Part shown: positions 35,441 through 44,895 of the stretch, in pieces
How the letters are laid out: the number at the start of each line of letters is the position of its first letter
Position numbering within the stretch: the first letter of the stretch is position 1
Source: Jaenimonas drosophilae
Lineage: Eukaryota; Euglenozoa; Kinetoplastea; Trypanosomatida; Trypanosomatidae
Reading direction: 5' to 3'
NCBI GenBank assembly: GCA_030849065.1
Contig: JASAON010001527.1
Location: forward strand, 1-47,587
Length of the DNA: 47,587 bases
The notes under the pieces: generated by a model
Told to the model about the DNA's origin: nothing
What the model saw: the letters and a program-made list of their open reading frames with translations, nothing else
The model's database searches: none
Position numbers and translations under genes: made by a program

Positions 35441-38400
35441 ATGCGACATAGTCATGTATCCTTCAAGCGCCTCTTGTTTGGGCTTAGTGTGGAGGACGCT
35501 CACAGTAAGTTTAGCTCACCTGAATCGCGTGCACTGTTGCGGTTATCTCACGAACGTCACAACAAGGGCATCTATCATGAGTTGGAGATTGCCAAGCGGC
35601 AGCGTGATCGACTCTCGTCAGAGCAGAAGTGCAACATCACGAGGTTCACCAAACCTTCTGTTTCTGGCTTTCAAGGATACACGAAGTCCTCCCCAAAGGA
35701 TTACGCCATCACAGAGTTGTGGCCGACGGAGGTGAAGGAGGAGGCCCCCACCGGATCGAACAAGGAGTCTGAGGTACTTGTGAATAATCTCGTCTCATTA
35801 GATTTGGATGAAGCCGATGCCACAAACCCACCGGACGAATCTGCTGTAGCATGCTCAACACATAGCATTACTCCGCTGAAGCCAACGATTGGAAAGCGTC
35901 TCTCCAAGCAACGAAAGGTGTTTCAGCAATCCAAACAAGTAGTCCTTAAGTCGCTGGAGTCTGCCCTCGACTTGGTATCAGAGCATGTGATGGAGGAGCT
36001 CCGAGAGCGACGCCAGAAGGGCTCTCTCGTTGGTAGTGCGCAGCAGTCATCCTCCGTGGTGGGTCGGCTTGTGGGTGATTCCGCCCTGGCCACAGATTTG
36101 GGCTACAAGACCCTCTCTAGCTCCACCCACCTCCTTGAGTCTGTCGAGATGAGCCTGGCACTCTTCGCGCGCAAGGAAAAGAACATCGCCGCAGCCTTTG
36201 ATTGCGCATCTATCGTGGTTCCCGCCAAAGAAGGTGGGATATCCTACTCATTGTGGGTCAGTGGGGGCCTCATTGCCCACTCCACACTCCAGTCGGAGTT
36301 CCCCTTTCACGTGGCCAAGTTTGTGATGCCGGAAGGTGCCGCAATTGGGTCACGTGTCATACCGAAGGTGCAGGTGGAAGTGTACTTCTCTCCAGACCTC
36401 TTTCAGCTTCACCACACTGTGGGGAAGGATGGTCTCGCTCAATTACGTCACTTCATTGGCCACCAAATGATGCGGCAACATGAGCCAACCCCATCCAGCG
36501 CGGATCTGTTTCTTCTTACCACAACACATGTTGCTGGTGGAATGCACGAAGGCGAACATGTTCGTATTCCGTGGCTGCGGCCCCAAAAATCCACCGTGGC
36601 GGCCCTTACAGGAGTCGTCATGGAAACCACGGAGAGTGTCTTGACGGAGGAGCGCATGCGGGATGCCATCTCGTACGTGTGGCGTGTGTGGGGGCACCTG
36701 GTCAAGGATTTGCACGTTCATGCAGATTTAGATTTTCTCTACGTTTGCATTGATCGACAGAAGGAGATGCGCGAAACCCAAATGGCGGTGCAACACGTCA
36801 AGGAACAGGAAGAGCAGCTCTCCAAGAATCCTACAGCCTTGGTGGAGTCATCCTCAGCAATGGTTCCCCGTCGAGGAAAGAAGGTCGGAGTGAAGGCGAA
36901 ACCGTTGAGTATTCCTGTAGCGACCGATTTTGTGGTGGTGGAGTGCACGCTGGAACGTCGAGGCCTCCCACACAACCTTGTTGTGGAAGACATCACCACA
37001 GCATTAGTGGAGATGCAGAGGGAGATCTTTGAAATGCAACGTCTGGCGTTGCTGGATGAGCTGCGTAACTTAGTGGATGACGGTTTGGTGGAACCATCAA
37101 CGCGTCTGGTTCCAGTGGTGTATGCGCCAAAGGTTGTTGTTTCACATGCTGGTGTCATTGAGAATGGTACCGTGAGCTCCCAACGCATCCGTATTCGAGG
37201 AAGTACATTTGCGCATGTGAATGCCTTGATGGAGGCCCTACGTGATGGCGAGGCCTACTTTACGGATCGCTCTTTTGGTGGACTGCAGGGGAGTACCCAG
37301 ACGGCATCAGAGATGGGAGGAGCTCCATCCGAGACACTTCCAGCAAACCTAGCCTTCTCCCGCACCCACGCACCAGAGAACATGGATGAGCGGCGCAATC
37401 AGCGTCGCATGGTTGGCCACGTACTACCAAACTCGTCGCGGAGATCATACCGGCATCAGTCGTCAACAGCTTATGACCATCTTGTTGTGACGGAGGATGA
37501 ACGGCACTTCTGGCGCGAACACAACTACTGCTTGGCGAATCCACGAATCATCTTTGAGGATCGTGTGGATTCTACCGACGTGGCACAGGGACTCCCTCGA
37601 AACATGAGCACACAACTGAAGCAGCATCTGGAGCTGGTCAGCAGCAAACTGACCGCCGATGAAGAAGAGGAAGAGAACAGCTCCTCCACGGCAGCTGCAA
37701 CCGTCAAACGAAAACGGAAGAAGAAGATTGTTGATGCTAAGTCACTCCCCCTTGAAAAGCTCTTCGAGTGTTTGTGTACGGATGTGGAGGCTCACAGTGC
37801 AACCTACGATCTTCGTATTGGAGATTGCAGTGGATACGACTACCGAATCACAGTTCGAAAGATCCCCTCGCGCGATACACCAAAAGTGGCTCCTGCGATG
37901 CGGTCGCTTTGCAGCAAAGGCTTCATCAACTACTTTGGCTCGACACGATTTGCGTCCTACACGAAGATGAACATGCATCCTGGACTTCATCTCTTGAAGG
38001 GTGAGTTCCGTGCGGCGGCAAACATTATTGTGCAGCAGTTTTACGTGGATGCAGCCATGGCAGCGGAGCGTCGCTTGACGGGTTCAGCCTTTCCGACCTT
38101 GAAGATGCCCATGACGGACTTCACCCGCGGTGGTGCCTCTCGCCGCTCGGTTGGAGAGAAGGGTACTGCCATGCAGCGTGTATTGCACAATGCTCTTCAA
38201 GCAGCAACCTTTTTGGATGGAGAGGCGCATGATGCAAAAACGCGATCACTGCGACCATCTCCACGTGGCAATAAGGTGCTGGGGGAAGATACATCTCCAG
38301 TAAGCCCCTCGACCATTGATCTTGATCCCTGTGCGGAGGCCTTTCTTCACGTTATTGGTCCCAAGGCGTGTCAAGTGATGGTTCATGAGTTTTTATCCTT

Positions 38401-39541
38401 CTTGTGGAACGATATTGTGAATCAGCGTTTTCGTCGCTACGGAACCTTTGCAATTCTGCCAGGAGATTTGGTCGTGCCTCGAATACCCTCAACGGGCTCC
38501 ACATCTGTTGTATCCTCCATGATTTATGATCCGCAGGAGCTCGTACACGCCTCACGTCGTGACATTGAGCAGGGCATCTACTCCCATTGGGATATGGTGC
38601 TTCCCGTGCCAGGTGCACACGTTCGTCTTCCTGACAACCATACATCGGATTTGTATGTTGCCATTCTGAAGCGTTGGGGTCTTGCGTTTGATCCGGAATC
38701 GCTTCAGTGGCCGTGCTTCTTTGGTGGAGAGGGCCAACAGCCTGGCCTTTCCCCCTACCTCCAACTCACGCCAAGCTACGACATCATGGAGGCAGAGGTA
38801 TGTGCATCCACACCTTTCTCCGAATCGCTTGATGGTCCGTCTCGTGAGAGAATGCGTGGATCGTCACGCCCCGATTTGGAATTGATGCATCGCGGCAACA
38901 GCCTCCACACCACCTTCACCGCCAGCTACCGCCATCCCCTCATGAACCCATCTTCTGTACTTCAGTGGAGCCAATTCAGTGGAGTGCGTGGAGATCCACA
39001 CCAACGCTGGGGTCATTCACTCAAACAAGCACTGGCCCCTCGCCACGATGCGTCATCTGGACTCGTTGCCCGCTCAAGCAGCTCCCAGCCGCAACTGGTG
39101 ATGCCAGCAACACCGCAGTTTTTGGCATCGGCACGAACATCATCCGGACCGCGCAACGGCCGCAGGTTTAGCAAATTTTCACTGCCCGCCGCCCCTTATT
39201 GGCTGCCACAGAATAATGAGGGTTATCTCGATCTGCGCTTCACTTTTCCCACTGGTGTGTATGCCAGCTCGATGCTGCGAGAGCTACTGAAGTCGGACGT
39301 GAGCTCATCGGATGTTGTGGCCCTGGATAAGCCAACAGGCCTGTCAATGGAAAGTGGAGCTCAGGAGGCTGCCCGCCGGGAGAAGCAACAAGAGTTCATG
39401 ATGAAACGGCGGAAGCGCGCATTTGCCCAGCAGCCACGAGCCATTAGCCTCGCACTCTTACATCAGCACATCTTCCGTAGTGGTGGAATTCGCCAAAGCT
39501 TGATTCCAACTATGAGAAGCTATGACAGCGTTTCCAAGTAA
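35441..39541 (+). CDS. PUS7/TruD-family protein with altered catalytic motif, 1,366 aa
   Basis: PUS7/TruD enzymes convert uridine to pseudouridine in RNA. Family landmarks appear in order: FVVVECTLERRGLPHNLVVED (substrate-binding strand), AGVIENGTVSSQ (571-581, aligned by me to the catalytic G-T-K-D-x-x-A-x-T-x-Q), YDLRIGDCSGYDYRITVRKI from 789, GFINYFGSTRF (827-837), a WNDIVNQRFRRYG segment followed by LPGDLVVPR, YSHWDMVLPVPG, and the terminal FTFPTGVYASSMLRELLKSD. The catalytic Asp is replaced by Glu574 in this alignment, so activity is uncertain. It is about twice the length of yeast or human PUS7, with Ser/charged insertions (around residues 610-690, 745-785 and 930-980). A basic N-terminus allows mitochondrial targeting. 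It may be a structural or assembly paralogue rather than an enzyme. Confidence 0.85.
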   Translation: MRHSHVSFKRLLFGLSVEDAHSKFSSPESRALLRLSHERHNKGIYHELEIAKRQRDRLSSEQKCNITRFTKPSVSGFQGYTKSSPKDYAITELWPTEVKEEAPTGSNKESEVLVNNLVSLDLDEADATNPPDESAVACSTHSITPLKPTIGKRLSKQRKVFQQSKQVVLKSLESALDLVSEHVMEELRERRQKGSLVGSAQQSSSVVGRLVGDSALATDLGYKTLSSSTHLLESVEMSLALFARKEKNIAAAFDCASIVVPAKEGGISYSLWVSGGLIAHSTLQSEFPFHVAKFVMPEGAAIGSRVIPKVQVEVYFSPDLFQLHHTVGKDGLAQLRHFIGHQMMRQHEPTPSSADLFLLTTTHVAGGMHEGEHVRIPWLRPQKSTVAALTGVVMETTESVLTEERMRDAISYVWRVWGHLVKDLHVHADLDFLYVCIDRQKEMRETQMAVQHVKEQEEQLSKNPTALVESSSAMVPRRGKKVGVKAKPLSIPVATDFVVVECTLERRGLPHNLVVEDITTALVEMQREIFEMQRLALLDELRNLVDDGLVEPSTRLVPVVYAPKVVVSHAGVIENGTVSSQRIRIRGSTFAHVNALMEALRDGEAYFTDRSFGGLQGSTQTASEMGGAPSETLPANLAFSRTHAPENMDERRNQRRMVGHVLPNSSRRSYRHQSSTAYDHLVVTEDERHFWREHNYCLANPRIIFEDRVDSTDVAQGLPRNMSTQLKQHLELVSSKLTADEEEEENSSSTAAATVKRKRKKKIVDAKSLPLEKLFECLCTDVEAHSATYDLRIGDCSGYDYRITVRKIPSRDTPKVAPAMRSLCSKGFINYFGSTRFASYTKMNMHPGLHLLKGEFRAAANIIVQQFYVDAAMAAERRLTGSAFPTLKMPMTDFTRGGASRRSVGEKGTAMQRVLHNALQAATFLDGEAHDAKTRSLRPSPRGNKVLGEDTSPVSPSTIDLDPCAEAFLHVIGPKACQVMVHEFLSFLWNDIVNQRFRRYGTFAILPGDLVVPRIPSTGSTSVVSSMIYDPQELVHASRRDIEQGIYSHWDMVLPVPGAHVRLPDNHTSDLYVAILKRWGLAFDPESLQWPCFFGGEGQQPGLSPYLQLTPSYDIMEAEVCASTPFSESLDGPSRERMRGSSRPDLELMHRGNSLHTTFTASYRHPLMNPSSVLQWSQFSGVRGDPHQRWGHSLKQALAPRHDASSGLVARSSSSQPQLVMPATPQFLASARTSSGPRNGRRFSKFSLPAAPYWLPQNNEGYLDLRFTFPTGVYASSMLRELLKSDVSSSDVVALDKPTGLSMESGAQEAARREKQQEFMMKRRKRAFAQQPRAISLALLHQHIFRSGGIRQSLIPTMRSYDSVSK

Positions 39542-39727
39542 AAGTCGGATGTTTCTGCACTCGTGGAGGAGTACAAAGTCATGTCATCACACAACACCTG
39601 CCTCTCTGAGGATAACATAAATGAAGAATAGAGCACTCTTACATAATTCCACGTCGCACCGTTTTCGTTAAGGGCATCACATTGAAGGATGCATGATGAG
39701 TGCCGCATCAACCAGTGAATCCTCGAA

Positions 39728-39772
39728 CTTCTGTTCTCTCTTCTTTCGTTTCTTTATTTGTTTATGATCTAG
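39728..39772 (+). promoter_or_regulatory. Spliced-leader acceptor of 319-aa protein gene
   Basis: CTTCTGTTCTCTCTTCTTTC then GTTTCTTTATTTGTTTATGATCTAG gives AG at 39771-39772, 25 nt before the ATG at 39798. Confidence 0.7.
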
Positions 39773-39797
39773 GCGAGAGGGTGGCAAATCCATCTGA

Positions 39798-40757
39798 ATG
39801 CAGCGTGATGTATACGCAGCGCTCATCAAGAAGTGGCACAAGAAGAAATTGGGCATTAACGTGCTACAGCTTGATGGATCCATCACCCACGAGTTGTCCT
39901 TCGATGATTGCTTCATTGGATATCGTCGGCGTAAGTTGCTTCTCATGACCCACAACGCCCGTTCGCCCTACCATCGTTCATCCATGGCAGTTGGACTGCG
40001 TGAGGAGGTGGGAGAAGCTGCCACACAATCTCATTATCCACGAGATGTCATCATCTCTAGTTTTGAGCAGCTGCTACGACACCACACACCCGATCAGCTC
40101 TATCAACTTCTACCACTTCTGTGCACGAATGAAGAGGCATTTTGTGCGTTGCAGGGAATTTGCGATTCTCCAGGATCATTTTTTCAGCTGTGCCACCGTG
40201 TTGATCCGCGCAACCTCACGTTGCGCTTCAACAGCGGGTCACCCAATCGCGATGGCATTTGCAGCTTCTTTGAGGGCCACTTTTCGCCGCAGGAGATGAC
40301 GACTCCCACCTCCTACCGAAAGCTACCCATCAGTGGCATTGAATTCAACGGTTTGATGTTGGTCAAAGGAAAGTTTCTGAGAAACCCTGCTCCAACGGTG
40401 GCAGGAGCTGATGCGTGTGAACCAACGCCTCGGATGGTATCCGCAGCCGCATTCCTCACAACACATCAACAACTGACGGAGATTTCCATCATCCAACGAG
40501 CTCTCACATGCGACTTTTTTCATTCTTCGGCCTACAACAGCATTGCTAGCCGCAGTGACCTCCTGGCGGAGGTTCAATCCACAGTGACACACATGCACTT
40601 TATGGCGGTGAAGGATATTCCGAATCAAGTGGTGAGTGCTTCAGGTGATGCGAGAGGCGCGTTCAGTCAGCGAGATCGATTGCTGCAGATGGCCCGCGAG
40701 AAGAAGCTATTCGTGTATGAGCGGCGCCTCGATGGCTCCTACCACTACGCCGTCTAG
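39798..40757 (+). CDS. Conserved-looking protein of unknown function, 319 aa
   Basis: I do not recognise a family. The protein opens with a strongly basic helix (ALIKKWHKKKLGI), then a strand-rich part (NVLQLDGSITHELSFDDCFIGYRRRKLLLM), a helical middle (EQLLRHHTPDQLYQLLPLLCTNEEAFCAL), and a C-terminal part ending in KLFVYERRLDGSYHYAV. There are several Cys and His but no regular zinc-binding spacing, and no transmembrane helix. A mitochondrial or RNA-related role would fit the basic N-terminus but is a guess. Coding is supported by length, ATG start right after a strong acceptor, and codon use like its neighbours. Confidence 0.85.
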   Translation: MQRDVYAALIKKWHKKKLGINVLQLDGSITHELSFDDCFIGYRRRKLLLMTHNARSPYHRSSMAVGLREEVGEAATQSHYPRDVIISSFEQLLRHHTPDQLYQLLPLLCTNEEAFCALQGICDSPGSFFQLCHRVDPRNLTLRFNSGSPNRDGICSFFEGHFSPQEMTTPTSYRKLPISGIEFNGLMLVKGKFLRNPAPTVAGADACEPTPRMVSAAAFLTTHQQLTEISIIQRALTCDFFHSSAYNSIASRSDLLAEVQSTVTHMHFMAVKDIPNQVVSASGDARGAFSQRDRLLQMAREKKLFVYERRLDGSYHYAV

Positions 40758-40864
40758 GCTGGGGTGGAGCCCCTCACAGAATACAACTATCCAGACGTGT
40801 TTCACCGTCCTACACATGTGATGATCCTACTGACCGATACGATTTCTCTGAATCAACCATCATG

Positions 40865-40896
40865 TTCTTCACCTCCCCCTTTCATTGCCTGCGTAG
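40865..40896 (+). promoter_or_regulatory. Spliced-leader acceptor of helicase gene
   Basis: GTTCTTCACCTCCCCCTTTC then ATTGCCTGCGTAG gives AG at 40895-40896; no ATG before 40927. Confidence 0.65.
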
Positions 40897-40926
40897 TTAC
40901 TTCGTCGAGCCCCTCCTCCTTTGTTG

Positions 40927-42927
40927 ATGTCGGAGTGGGCAACGTGCATCGGGCCATCCTCTACGTGGCTCCAGGAGAGCCTGCAAGGTGCTCTGCGCTA
41001 TGAATCGCCACTGCCGGTCCAGAAGGTGGTCGTACCGACCATCTCTCGCGCCATCCTCAGCGGCATTCCCTTGGACGTGAGCCTCACCGCACCCACCGGA
41101 AGTGGTAAGACACTGTGCTACTTGCTACCCATGTTGCGCATGATCACAGAGGAGAAGCGTGGGATGGATGGAACCCAACTACGGGCGTTGGTGCTGGTGC
41201 CAACTAAGGCTCTCGGGCAACAGGTGTTTCGTGAAGTATCCGCCATCATCGCAGGCACATCCATTGTGGCCGTCTCGCTCTGCGAAGACGAAGGTCGAAG
41301 TGTGAAGTCGGAGGCAGACGTTCTTCTTCGGCGTGTTGCTGTCTTGGCCTCATCTGATTCCACGCTGGCAACGGACGCCACTGAGCATGACGGAGGAGAG
41401 GAGACGGGGGAAGATGGCGGTGCTGAGCCGTCTTCCTCTCATGGATCCTGCTACCACTACTTTTCAAAGGCTGATGTGGTTATTTCCACCCCACAACGTC
41501 TGCTCCGTCATTTGGATACAACAACGGGCCTGCGTATCGGAACACTGCGCTTGCTTGTGATTGATGAAGCTGATCAAGTACTCTCCGGGGCTTTCGCCAA
41601 CTTCGTCTCCAAGGTCATGGATCGATACGAAGAGGAGAAGCAGCACGAAAATGAAGTGCTGCAGCGGTCTGTGGGTAGTGTAGGCAGTGCACACTCCAGG
41701 AATGCATCCTATGCACTGCACAAGGTGCTGTGTTCTGCCACCCTCTCCTCGCGTATTGCCCGTATTTCCGAAGTGCGGCTGCGAAACTGCCGCTATCTGG
41801 CCGTTGATAGCCACGGCGTGGAGATGCCATCAGACGAAGGTCGGTCGGTGAATCCCAACGCGGAGGTACGTACGCTTGGATCGACGGTGCGCACCTCTTT
41901 TGCACTTCCACCCAGCCTACGGGAGCACATCGTCTTCGTTGAGGATCGCTATCGTCATGCCGTGTTGCTGAAGCTGGTTTCCAAGTTAGTTAAGAATCCC
42001 CCCATCATCACACCAACTGACAAGAAGACGGAGGTGTTAGCCTACCCAGAATCTACGCGTCAGGATGGTTCTGGCCGACGAATTCTCATCTTTTGTAGCT
42101 CTGCGGAGGAGGCACGTGTGATGGGCCACTTTCTTCAAAGTGCGGGAGTCAAGGGCGTTGTGGAGTTCACCACACTCGCCACGGAAAGCGAGCGGAGGTA
42201 TGCGCTTCTGAGCCCTCAGGCTACCTGTGTGGTGGCTAGTGATGCCCTGATGCGTGGTATCGATATGGTGGATGTTGGCCATGTTGTCATGTACCATGCC
42301 CCGGAAACCATCGCGCAGTACGTTCATCGTGCTGGTCGAACGGCCCGTGCCATGCGAGCGGGCCATCTTCACCTCCTCCTCAACAAGACAGGCCCGAGTG
42401 GCGGGTTGGACGATGGAGAAATGGCACAGTACAAGTCCATCAATCAGCTCGTCACACGCACAGAGCCTGCGCAGTATGAGCGCCACTTCTTCATGTTTGA
42501 TAAGGCACCCGCACAGAGCAAAAAGCGCCCCCCAGAACCTGCGCCAAGCCCTTCTCCAGAACCTACACAAACAAAGGAGGATGCTTCTAATGATACAACG
42601 GCATCTGATGCCACTGCGGTACCTGTGCAGCCTTCCGTAGAAGACAAGCCAAAGAAAGAGTCCCCATCCACTGACAGCGGAGAATACTGGCTATCTCTGG
42701 CCAACAAGTTTTTGGAGCAATCTCAAGGCCATCTGCAAGAACGGTGGATTTCTGCGTTGAGGAGTAAGGCTACTACGGCCGCCACCCCCAAGGATTCTGC
42801 AGTTCCATCTTCTTCAGCCTCACCGCCCAAACAAAACCAACCAGTGCGAACTGATCGCCGCAAACAACCTCGGCAAGGCGGAAACTCGCAGAATAACATC
42901 TCTCCAGCGAAGCGCAGCCGCCATTAG
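40927..42927 (+). CDS. DEAD-box RNA helicase, Dbp6/DDX51-like, 666 aa
   Basis: ATP-dependent RNA helicase; Dbp6/DDX51 relatives act in early nucleolar assembly of the large ribosomal subunit. Motifs by residue: Q-motif region LRYESPLPVQKVVVP, Walker A APTGSGKT (55-62), VPTKALGQQV (Ia), STPQRLLRHL (Ib), DEAD (213-216), SAT (270-272), VVASDALMRGIDMVDV (IV-V) and HRAGRTAR (467-474). All helicase motifs are intact. Acidic insertions interrupt domain 1 (around TLATDATEHDGGEETGED). The C-terminal 130 residues are Pro/Ser/Lys-rich and end in a basic KRSRH tail, compatible with nuclear or nucleolar location. Assignment to Dbp6 rests on the Q-motif, STPQRL, and the MRGIDM and YHAPET segments and is less certain than the helicase call. 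The frame opens with two TTG codons; the first ATG is 40927. Confidence 0.92.
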   Translation: MSEWATCIGPSSTWLQESLQGALRYESPLPVQKVVVPTISRAILSGIPLDVSLTAPTGSGKTLCYLLPMLRMITEEKRGMDGTQLRALVLVPTKALGQQVFREVSAIIAGTSIVAVSLCEDEGRSVKSEADVLLRRVAVLASSDSTLATDATEHDGGEETGEDGGAEPSSSHGSCYHYFSKADVVISTPQRLLRHLDTTTGLRIGTLRLLVIDEADQVLSGAFANFVSKVMDRYEEEKQHENEVLQRSVGSVGSAHSRNASYALHKVLCSATLSSRIARISEVRLRNCRYLAVDSHGVEMPSDEGRSVNPNAEVRTLGSTVRTSFALPPSLREHIVFVEDRYRHAVLLKLVSKLVKNPPIITPTDKKTEVLAYPESTRQDGSGRRILIFCSSAEEARVMGHFLQSAGVKGVVEFTTLATESERRYALLSPQATCVVASDALMRGIDMVDVGHVVMYHAPETIAQYVHRAGRTARAMRAGHLHLLLNKTGPSGGLDDGEMAQYKSINQLVTRTEPAQYERHFFMFDKAPAQSKKRPPEPAPSPSPEPTQTKEDASNDTTASDATAVPVQPSVEDKPKKESPSTDSGEYWLSLANKFLEQSQGHLQERWISALRSKATTAATPKDSAVPSSSASPPKQNQPVRTDRRKQPRQGGNSQNNISPAKRSRH

Positions 42928-43284
42928 TTCCTGGAAAAAAAAAGTGATCTTCATGAGATGTCATGTTGGTGCATCGCATGTGATGGTATCTGCCACTTCA
43001 TAATCCATGCGTCAATAACACCTTTTTTTTTTCATTTAAGTGTGCCGATCGATTAAGGAGGGCTTCAGTAGTGGACTGAGCAATCCATGGCATCATCATC
43101 TAATCGCATGTGTTCACTACTGGGTTGATGCATGAGCATCACAGTGATTTAGTGCGTAACTGCTGACGGAGCACCAAACTATCTTTTCTGTTTCTCGTTC
43201 CTGGGTAGGTGTGGTCAGGCGTGTCTTGGGATATCATATTTCCGCCTGTAGGCAAAGTTTGCTGGACGTCCATCTAATTATACA
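42928..43284. other. Spacer with inverted repeat and Elf1 acceptor
   Basis: No gene seen. CAGTAGTG (43066-43073) and CACTACTG (43115-43122) form an 8-bp inverted repeat with a 41-nt loop. An 11-T tract lies near 43023-43032. The tract ATCTTTTCTGTTTCTCGTTC before CTGGGTAG gives AG at 43207-43208, the likely acceptor of the next gene, with no ATG before 43285. Confidence 0.6.
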
Positions 43285-43764
43285 ATGGGAGGAAAACGAA
43301 AGAAGAGCAGCAGCGGACCCGTCAAGAAGGAGAGTAAGTACAAGATTCCTGCCCGCTTTGACTGTCCGCTGTGCGATGCCAAGTCATCAATTGCCGTCAA
43401 GATTCATCGAGCGTTGGGCATTGCCACGGTGCACTGCCGAGCCTGCAACGTGGGCCGTGGTAGCGAACATGAAATTCGTCCACTAGAGATGGCTGTGGAT
43501 GTCTTTTTTCGCTTTCGTGAAAATTTGATTGAGCAAGATCAACACTTTCTTCAGCATGGCAACTCTGTTAGTGCTGCCTATGCAGATGAGGCTGCTGCGG
43601 GGACTGGACTGGCCTCTCTGGTGAAGCCGAGAGAACTCGCAAAGACGCGATCAGCTGCTGAACGGGATTGGGTGGGTGAACCCAGTGAACTCGTAGAGGA
43701 TGCATCTCACTACTTCGCACAGCAGGAGGCGTCGGACGACGATTTTGATGCACTGCTCCACTAG
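43285..43764 (+). CDS. ELF1: Elf1-like transcription elongation factor, zinc ribbon, 159 aa
   Basis: Elf1/ELOF1 binds RNA polymerase II and helps it through chromatin and lesions. The protein begins MGGKRKKSSS with a Lys/Ser-rich basic N-terminal tail as in Elf1, followed by the zinc ribbon FDCPLC (Cys27, Cys30) and HCRAC (Cys51, Cys54), and then the family's VDVFFRFREN segment, matching PVDVYSDWIDAC-type sequence. It is about twice the usual Elf1 length because of an acidic C-terminal extension (EASDDDFDALLH). A second Elf1-like gene follows directly. The start is the first ATG after the acceptor. Confidence 0.85.
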   Translation: MGGKRKKSSSGPVKKESKYKIPARFDCPLCDAKSSIAVKIHRALGIATVHCRACNVGRGSEHEIRPLEMAVDVFFRFRENLIEQDQHFLQHGNSVSAAYADEAAAGTGLASLVKPRELAKTRSAAERDWVGEPSELVEDASHYFAQQEASDDDFDALLH

Positions 43765-44078
43765 CTCTCATTGGTGGTCATGGTTGGAGGTGTGCTTCGG
43801 CCGCGATGCAACGCAGTCACACAGATAATGCGTGTCGAGCATTCACTCCGTGGCATCAGAATACAACATCATTGATAAATCAAACCTGTTGGAGACGTTC
43901 CTGATATTTCGTGGAAATGTGTGAATGTGTTGGGCTCATCGATATCTTTGTCTTTTTATTCCATCTTTTTAATGTTCTGTTAATCACATTAATTTGTCGT
44001 TGTAACGTAGGCATTGATACACTCAAGGAAAAGACACACTTGGGAACCGTGCTCTGCGTTGTCTCGAGTGGAATTCCA
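43765..44078. other. Spacer and 5' leader of second Elf1-like gene
   Basis: No gene seen. A long T-rich tract (from about 43941) ends in GTTGTAACGTAG with AG at 44009-44010. The open frame extends upstream to a start at 43911, but that part would be hydrophobic sequence encoded by the tract itself; no ATG lies between 44011 and 44079. Confidence 0.6.
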
Positions 44079-44690
44079 ATGCCTGCATCTTCAGACAAAG
44101 CTGTCCCTCAGCTGTCAAAGCATAGTGGATCTTTTATGCGCGCGCGACAGGCGAAAAAAAGCTCTGCAGCTACAGTAGCTCACAAGTATGATGCAAGTCA
44201 GTTTCATCAAAATGCGAACCGTCAAGGCATTAGATCTCTCACTCAGTTTGACTGTCCCGTGTGTCAATGCAAGAACACCATCCGCGTGGAGTTGTGCACC
44301 AAGACACGCATGGCTACTGTCAAGTGCTCCTACTGTATGTCCCTGAGACCGAAACCAGAGGACTTACCCTATCCACATCAGTGTGCGTACGTGCCAAAGC
44401 TGGAGAACAAGGCCGATGCCTTCTTCCGCTTCTCGGAAAAGTATCGACGGATTGTGGAAACTGCAGGCATGAGCCCGAAACCAATGGCCATGGGCAGCTC
44501 TGGAGAAGGCCAACGTGGTACGTTGCAGAGTGATGATCTTTTGGACGCTTTGCTGGAAGAGTTCGATGGGGCAGAGGAGGACCCTGACGTCGAGGAGGCG
44601 AATGCTGATGCAGATGATCCGAAACAGGCAAATGATGAAGATGATGAAGGCGACGACATGGAAGATGCCCATGACTTCTTTTCATCATAA
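44079..44690 (+). CDS. Second, divergent Elf1-like zinc-ribbon protein, 203 aa
   Basis: The zinc ribbon FDCPVC (Cys59, Cys62) and VKCSYC (Cys83, Cys86) has the same spacing as the preceding gene, and ADAFFRFSEKYRRIV corresponds to its AVDVFFRFRENLIE. The N-terminus is extended by about 32 residues and loses the MGGKRK opening but keeps a basic stretch (MRARQAKKSS). The C-terminal tail is strongly acidic (EEFDGAEEDPDVEEANADAD and onward). The two genes look like an old tandem duplication that has diverged; whether both bind RNA polymerase II is unknown. The ATG at 44079 is the first after the splice acceptor. Confidence 0.8.
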   Translation: MPASSDKAVPQLSKHSGSFMRARQAKKSSAATVAHKYDASQFHQNANRQGIRSLTQFDCPVCQCKNTIRVELCTKTRMATVKCSYCMSLRPKPEDLPYPHQCAYVPKLENKADAFFRFSEKYRRIVETAGMSPKPMAMGSSGEGQRGTLQSDDLLDALLEEFDGAEEDPDVEEANADADDPKQANDEDDEGDDMEDAHDFFSS

Positions 44691-44819
44691 TTTGTCTGAT
44701 GGGAGCACAGAATGCCTCCACGCCTCCGCTGAAAGGACCGGTATGCTATGTCTCTGTTGAAACAAAAAAAAGCGTGATAGAACATTGTTTTGTGGCTGAC
44801 ACAGACCACGTATCATGAT

Positions 44820-44878
44820 CCTTCTGTTCCCCTGTGAACGTTCTGCATGAAGATGGAGCATTCTTGTAGGGTCATTAG
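44820..44878 (+). promoter_or_regulatory. Candidate acceptors of RNase III gene
   Basis: CCTTCTGTTCCCCTGTG upstream and CATTCTTGTAG give AG at 44868-44869; another AG is at 44877-44878. No ATG lies between these and 44896. Confidence 0.5.
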
Positions 44879-44895
44879 GGAGATTGCGTGAGGAA

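Noticed and set aside
43911..44078. Hydrophobic N-terminal extension of the second Elf1-like protein (possible membrane anchor)
   Set aside because: The apparent membrane segment is the translation of the T-rich tract upstream of the AG at 44010, so it is not expected in the mature mRNA.
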